A stretch of DNA of 64,000 nucleotides. Origin: G963662265 sp963668545. GTDB taxonomy: Bacteria; Spirochaetota; Spirochaetia; CADAEX01. Position numbers and translations under genes: made by a program. The notes beneath the pieces were generated by a model. That model was given only the letters and a program-made list of their open reading frames with translations, had not been told where the DNA came from and ran no database searches. Shown piece by piece: positions 61,002 to 64,000 of the stretch (the stretch's first letter is position 1; each line of letters opens with the position of its first letter). Location: the NCBI GenBank assembly GCA_963668545.1, contig OY764868.1, positions 2,170,001 through 2,234,000 on the forward strand, given 5' to 3'.

Positions 61002-61303
61002 ATAAATCTCCTGCTATCTGATATTTGTAAAAACATTTTAAAATCTTCACCTTAATTATAAAAAATCATAACAGAAAATGAAATCAATTTTTACTTTTTT
61101 TTACCATTTTATCCTGTTCTTAAGAATAGCTGTTTCATGAAATTCACTGAAATATTAAAGCCTTTTCTGGTAATTAATACGGGACATTTTCATATTCCTA
61201 TTTAAAAATATTATAAATCCTGATATATTCTGAATATAATTAAAAACAGCCGGCTGCCGGCAGTACCAGCAGACAGGAATATATTCATTTCAGGAGAATT
61301 TTC
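61002..61303. other. 302-bp AT-rich divergent promoter region
   Basis: Between the divergently transcribed dehydrogenase and DUF445 genes. Mostly AT-rich without a gene; a short GCCGGC-rich patch near 61250-61262 can fold as a small hairpin in the DUF445 leader. Confidence 0.4.
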
Positions 61304-62035
61304 ATGAACAAGAGCCTTGCAACAAACTCTGCTGCTGCAATATTAATAATTGCAGGATATTTTTCCCCTGTTTACAGCGATCTGATATTAACCACAGGTT
61401 ATTTCGCTCTTTCAGGAGCAATAACAAACTGGCTGGCTGTATACATGCTTTTTGATAAGGTTCCCTTTCTCTACGGTTCAGGCGTTGTGCCTCTCCACTT
61501 TGAGGATTTCAAAAACGGTATAAAAAACCTTGTCATGGAGCAGTTTTTCTCAGAGAAAAATGTATCAGCCTTCACATCATCAACAATGTCTTTCTTTTCA
61601 TCATCAATAGATCCTGAACATGTAATATCATCCATTGATATGGACATGCTTTTTGACAAGCTCACTGAAATTATTATAGGATCTTCTTTCGGAGGCATGC
61701 TGGGAATGTTCGGGGGGGTGAGGATCCTTGAATCATTCAGGGAACCCTTTCATGAAAAAATGCAGGCTGCAGCTTCTGAAATCATTACAGACGAGAAAGT
61801 TGAGGAAATTATCAGAAAGGGGCTTACTTCAGAAACAACATACAATTCCATAAAAAACAGCCTTGAACACATGGTTGATAAACGGCTTTCAGAACTCACT
61901 CCCGATATGGTAAAGGAAATTGTACAGAAAATGATAAAAAAACACCTTGGGTGGCTTGTTGTCTGGGGAGGTGTTTTCGGAGGCCTTATCGGGCTTATTA
62001 TGAGTTCTGTCCAGTACCTTTATTTTCAGGTTTAA
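61304..62035 (+). CDS. DUF445 family membrane protein
   Basis: 243 residues. The N-terminal hydrophobic pair encloses GAITNWLAVYMLFDKVPFLY, the hallmark of DUF445 (YheB/YjiN-like) proteins. A long amphipathic helical middle follows with PLHFEDFKNGIKNLV, and a C-terminal span (LVVWGGVFGGLIGLIMSSV) ends the chain. The membrane-helix-membrane layout and length fit the short form of the family. Function unknown. The ribosome-binding site AGGAG is well placed. Confidence 0.85.
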   Translation: MNKSLATNSAAAILIIAGYFSPVYSDLILTTGYFALSGAITNWLAVYMLFDKVPFLYGSGVVPLHFEDFKNGIKNLVMEQFFSEKNVSAFTSSTMSFFSSSIDPEHVISSIDMDMLFDKLTEIIIGSSFGGMLGMFGGVRILESFREPFHEKMQAAASEIITDEKVEEIIRKGLTSETTYNSIKNSLEHMVDKRLSELTPDMVKEIVQKMIKKHLGWLVVWGGVFGGLIGLIMSSVQYLYFQV

Positions 62036-62122
62036 CTGTTTATTCCGCGATCTCCTGTTTTTTTTTAATTTCAACTTATTTATAACATGTTATACTGATA
62101 TTTGTATCCCGGAGGAGTACAG

Positions 62123-62497
62123 ATGCAGAGCAGAATTAAAAAAATACTGATTGTTGATGATGAAACATCCATAAGAAATCTTCTCAGTAAAATACTGTCA
62201 TCCAGTAACTATGAGGCTGTAACAGCTTCTAACGGAAGAGAAGGTCTTGAATTATATAAAAAGGAAAATCCGGATCTTGTTATTACCGATATTGTCATGC
62301 CTGATATGGAAGGGATTGAGCTTATAAGACACCTCAGAAAAATTGACAGAAACCTGCCTGTAATAGTAATGTCCGGTAACCCTACAGGGCAGCAGTTCTT
62401 AAAAACAGCAAACCTTCTGGGCGCCCACTCAACGCTTCTAAAACCCTTCTCCCCCTCCGAACTGTTATCCATTATTACTTCCGTGGAAAACAGCTGA
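62123..62497 (+). CDS. Stand-alone response regulator (receiver domain)
   Basis: A 124-residue CheY-like receiver without output domain. KILIVDDETSIRNLLSKIL gives the acidic pair, DLVITDIVMPDMEGIELI the phospho-Asp, IVMSGNP the Ser/Thr switch residue and LLKPFSPSELLSII the invariant Lys-Pro. Such proteins relay phosphate or bind partner proteins. The partner kinase is unknown; the hybrid kinase at 46-49 kb is one candidate. Start at ATG 62123 after GGAGGAG. Confidence 0.92.
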   Translation: MQSRIKKILIVDDETSIRNLLSKILSSSNYEAVTASNGREGLELYKKENPDLVITDIVMPDMEGIELIRHLRKIDRNLPVIVMSGNPTGQQFLKTANLLGAHSTLLKPFSPSELLSIITSVENS

Positions 62498-62529
62498 AAA
62501 AACATCCCGGCAGAGAATCTGCAGGGATG
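62497..62529 (-). terminator. Rho-independent terminator of the MFS gene
   Basis: CATCCC/GGGATG outer and GCAGA/TCTGC inner stems. On the minus strand a run of six T follows, so it serves the MFS gene ending at 62546. Confidence 0.8.
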
Positions 62530-62545
62530 AGAAACGCTGATGTCA

Positions 62546-63805
62546 TCAGTCTTTTTTCACACATGCTGTATCAGGCAGTCTCATCAGGAATGAAAGCAGA
62601 AGCAGTAATGCAGAAGCTGTAATAATACCGTATCCGATTCCTATCCTGTCTGCGAGAAAACCGATAACCAGGGCTATTATGGAGGCTGTAACAGCGGAAA
62701 TCTGGGAATCAGTCGAAAGGACTGTAGCCATTATACTGTCATCAATTATTTCGCTGATATATGAAACACCGACAGGTCTTCTGAAATTTTCAAGCAGATA
62801 TATAACCAGAAAACCGGCAATAGCAATTACAGGAAGTTCAAAATTATATGTAAGGCCTATTACAATTCCTGTTATAAATGCAAGGTAAAGTGAAAAATTA
62901 AGAGGCCTGCACAGGTGCCTGAATTTTTCAGATATGGTTCCTGATTTTTTTGCTGCATAGGAATTCAGAAGATATATTATTGTGTAAAAGAAACCTATCA
63001 TTACAGATATCCTCTTATCATTTTCAAGTTCTGTGAAAAACGGGAAAGAGAGGGCAAAAAGGATAATTACTGGCTGAAGATAGTCTTTAACAGCTTTGTG
63101 AAAACCCTTTGGTACAGATATATTTGCAAGGGTCCTGATAAAAACAGGGTCTTTTGCAGATCTGAAAAAACTGACAAATACCTTTTTGACGGAAGATGAA
63201 ACCTCTGAAATCTCAAGTTTCCCTGTTGGCCCTTCAAGTTCCTTCGGATAGCTGAGCATCAGAAGAAGGTCAATGAAATAGGGTATTGTGGAGTAAAGGA
63301 ATACCACTTTCATTGTACCTGTATAGAAAACAATCAGGGCGGCAATAACAGCAGAAACGGCAGAGCCCATCTGGGAGGCTGCTCTTGTATTCCCGTAATA
63401 ATGGACCTTCTGGTCGGCCCACCCGTTGATCTTGAGATACTCAAAAATCATGGCTTTGTGGGTACCTGTTCTGAAGGCTTCCCCGAATGAGAAAAAAATC
63501 ATTGCAACAGCAAACAGGGGGAAAAACGAGGAAAAATTAAATACAAAAAAAGCTGCAATGTATGAAATAAAAGAAAAAACCATTGTCCGCCTTCTGCCGA
63601 AAGCATCAGCAAGAACTCCTGTTGGAATTTCTATTATATTTACAGTTATTTCCCTTATTGAATAGAGGACCCCTATTTCAAAATAGGACAGTCCCTTTTC
63701 AAGAAAGAAAAGCATAAGGAAAGGTTCAAAAAACCTGAGATTTTTAAGAAATCCGTAACTGCAGAATTTGTAAAACTGAAGATCCTTTTTAAAGGTCTGT
63801 CCCAT
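62546..63805 (-). CDS. Major facilitator superfamily transporter
   Basis: A 419-residue 12-span permease. The loop 2-3 motif is visible as GVLADAFGRRRTMVFSF (a form of GxLaDrxGrrr), and EIPTGVLAD is typical of the DHA-like/MFS_1 group. A polar central loop (PKELEGPTGKLEISEVSSSV) separates the halves. The substrate is unknown; drug or sugar efflux are the usual guesses. It lies 15 bp downstream of the HAD-type gene at the window edge, so the two form an operon. Confidence 0.87.
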   Translation of the reverse strand: MGQTFKKDLQFYKFCSYGFLKNLRFFEPFLMLFFLEKGLSYFEIGVLYSIREITVNIIEIPTGVLADAFGRRRTMVFSFISYIAAFFVFNFSSFFPLFAVAMIFFSFGEAFRTGTHKAMIFEYLKINGWADQKVHYYGNTRAASQMGSAVSAVIAALIVFYTGTMKVVFLYSTIPYFIDLLLMLSYPKELEGPTGKLEISEVSSSVKKVFVSFFRSAKDPVFIRTLANISVPKGFHKAVKDYLQPVIILFALSFPFFTELENDKRISVMIGFFYTIIYLLNSYAAKKSGTISEKFRHLCRPLNFSLYLAFITGIVIGLTYNFELPVIAIAGFLVIYLLENFRRPVGVSYISEIIDDSIMATVLSTDSQISAVTASIIALVIGFLADRIGIGYGIITASALLLLLSFLMRLPDTACVKKD

Positions 63806-63820
63806 ACTCTCCCCCTTTTT

Positions 63821-64000
63821 CTAACTGACAATATCTATTATCTGCAACAGGCTGCTGACTTCATATACTGGTTTAAAATCGCCTGCGAGGTTTTCAACCT
63901 CTTTGTTTTTCGGGCATGCAGGAGTGCTGCTGTCAAGATTTATCCAGCATGTGTCAAGTCCGAACCTGTTGCCCCCCGCAATGTCTGATGTCAGGCTGTC
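63821..64000 (-). CDS. HAD-superfamily hydrolase, C-terminal part (YjjG-like)
   Basis: Only the last 59 codons are in the window. They read DSLTSDIAGGNRFGLDTCWI, NLDSSTPACP and YEVSSLLQIIDIVS. DSLTSDIxGGxxxGxDTCW is the motif IV region of YjjG-type HAD proteins (pyrimidine 5'-nucleotidase group). The catalytic N-terminus lies beyond the window edge. Same strand as, and just upstream of, the MFS gene. Confidence 0.8.
   Translation of the reverse strand, partial: DSLTSDIAGGNRFGLDTCWINLDSSTPACPKNKEVENLAGDFKPVYEVSSLLQIIDIVS

Noticed and set aside
1..64000. CRISPR array
   Set aside because: No run of regularly spaced direct repeats with unique spacers was seen.
1..64000. Prophage or conjugative element
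   Set aside because: No phage structural, integrase, relaxase or conjugation genes; the only mobile DNA recognised is the dead IS3-type remnant.

Overview
The window reads as chromosomal DNA from an AT-rich, diderm (Gram-negative-type) bacterium with an anaerobic or fermentative character, most likely a spirochaete (Spirochaetota). The reasons are outer-membrane beta-barrel proteins, lipoprotein and Sec signals, a Rex NADH sensor, a bacterial RRM RNA-binding protein, a roughly 570-residue acyl-CoA dehydrogenase next to EtfAB, many receptor, PAS and cyclic-di-GMP proteins, and frequent TTG starts. The phylum is inferred from protein style, not proven by a marker gene; the only RNA marker is one tRNA-Leu(UAA).

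Layout. 1-17.8 kb is compact housekeeping: the end of a solute-binding protein gene, phosphohexomutase, HAD phosphatase, an RNA m5C methyltransferase, a large surface protein, a DUF362-ferredoxin, a UvrD-like helicase, a diguanylate cyclase, Rex, ProC, an omptin-like outer-membrane protease, a cNMP-STAS tandem protein and an NlpC/P60-MORN protein. 17.8-28.5 kb mixes small RNA-binding, metal and signalling genes: RRM protein, a Cys-rich RHH regulator with a 14-bp-arm palindrome ahead of znuA, crcB-DUF190, a degenerate chemoreceptor, a ZIP transporter, a WYL regulator with a zinc-ribbon protein, CheW and ComB.

28.5-37.8 kb is an accessory, decaying stretch, AT-richer than its surroundings. It has small genes behind a recurring GGTGTATAAT element, at least three broken genes (solute-binding protein, SinR-like small protein, IS3-type transposase), an HD domain cut off before its GYP part, and a diverged direct repeat of about 60 bp at 35.3 and 37.7 kb.

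37.8-64 kb returns to core genes: tRNA-Leu, TatD, an etfB-etfA-acyl-CoA dehydrogenase operon, an NADH-oxidase-type flavoprotein, bcp-rlmG, a PocR/PAS hybrid histidine kinase, a GntR/aminotransferase/transaldolase cluster, feoAB under a promoter whose spacer is a DtxR-type operator, Bpt, a uracil permease behind a GC-rich structured leader, a hydroxyacid dehydrogenase, DUF445, a stand-alone receiver and an MFS transporter.

How it fits together. Metal supply (FeoAB, ZnuA, ZIP) is controlled by visible operators. Redox balance (Rex, Nox, Etf/acyl-CoA dehydrogenase, Bcp) fits a fermenter that meets oxygen. The most unusual items are the duplicated, covarying RNA element in the uracil permease leader (57.8-58.1 kb), the omptin homologue with its catalytic residues intact, and the RHH-zinc-cluster/palindrome/znuA unit.
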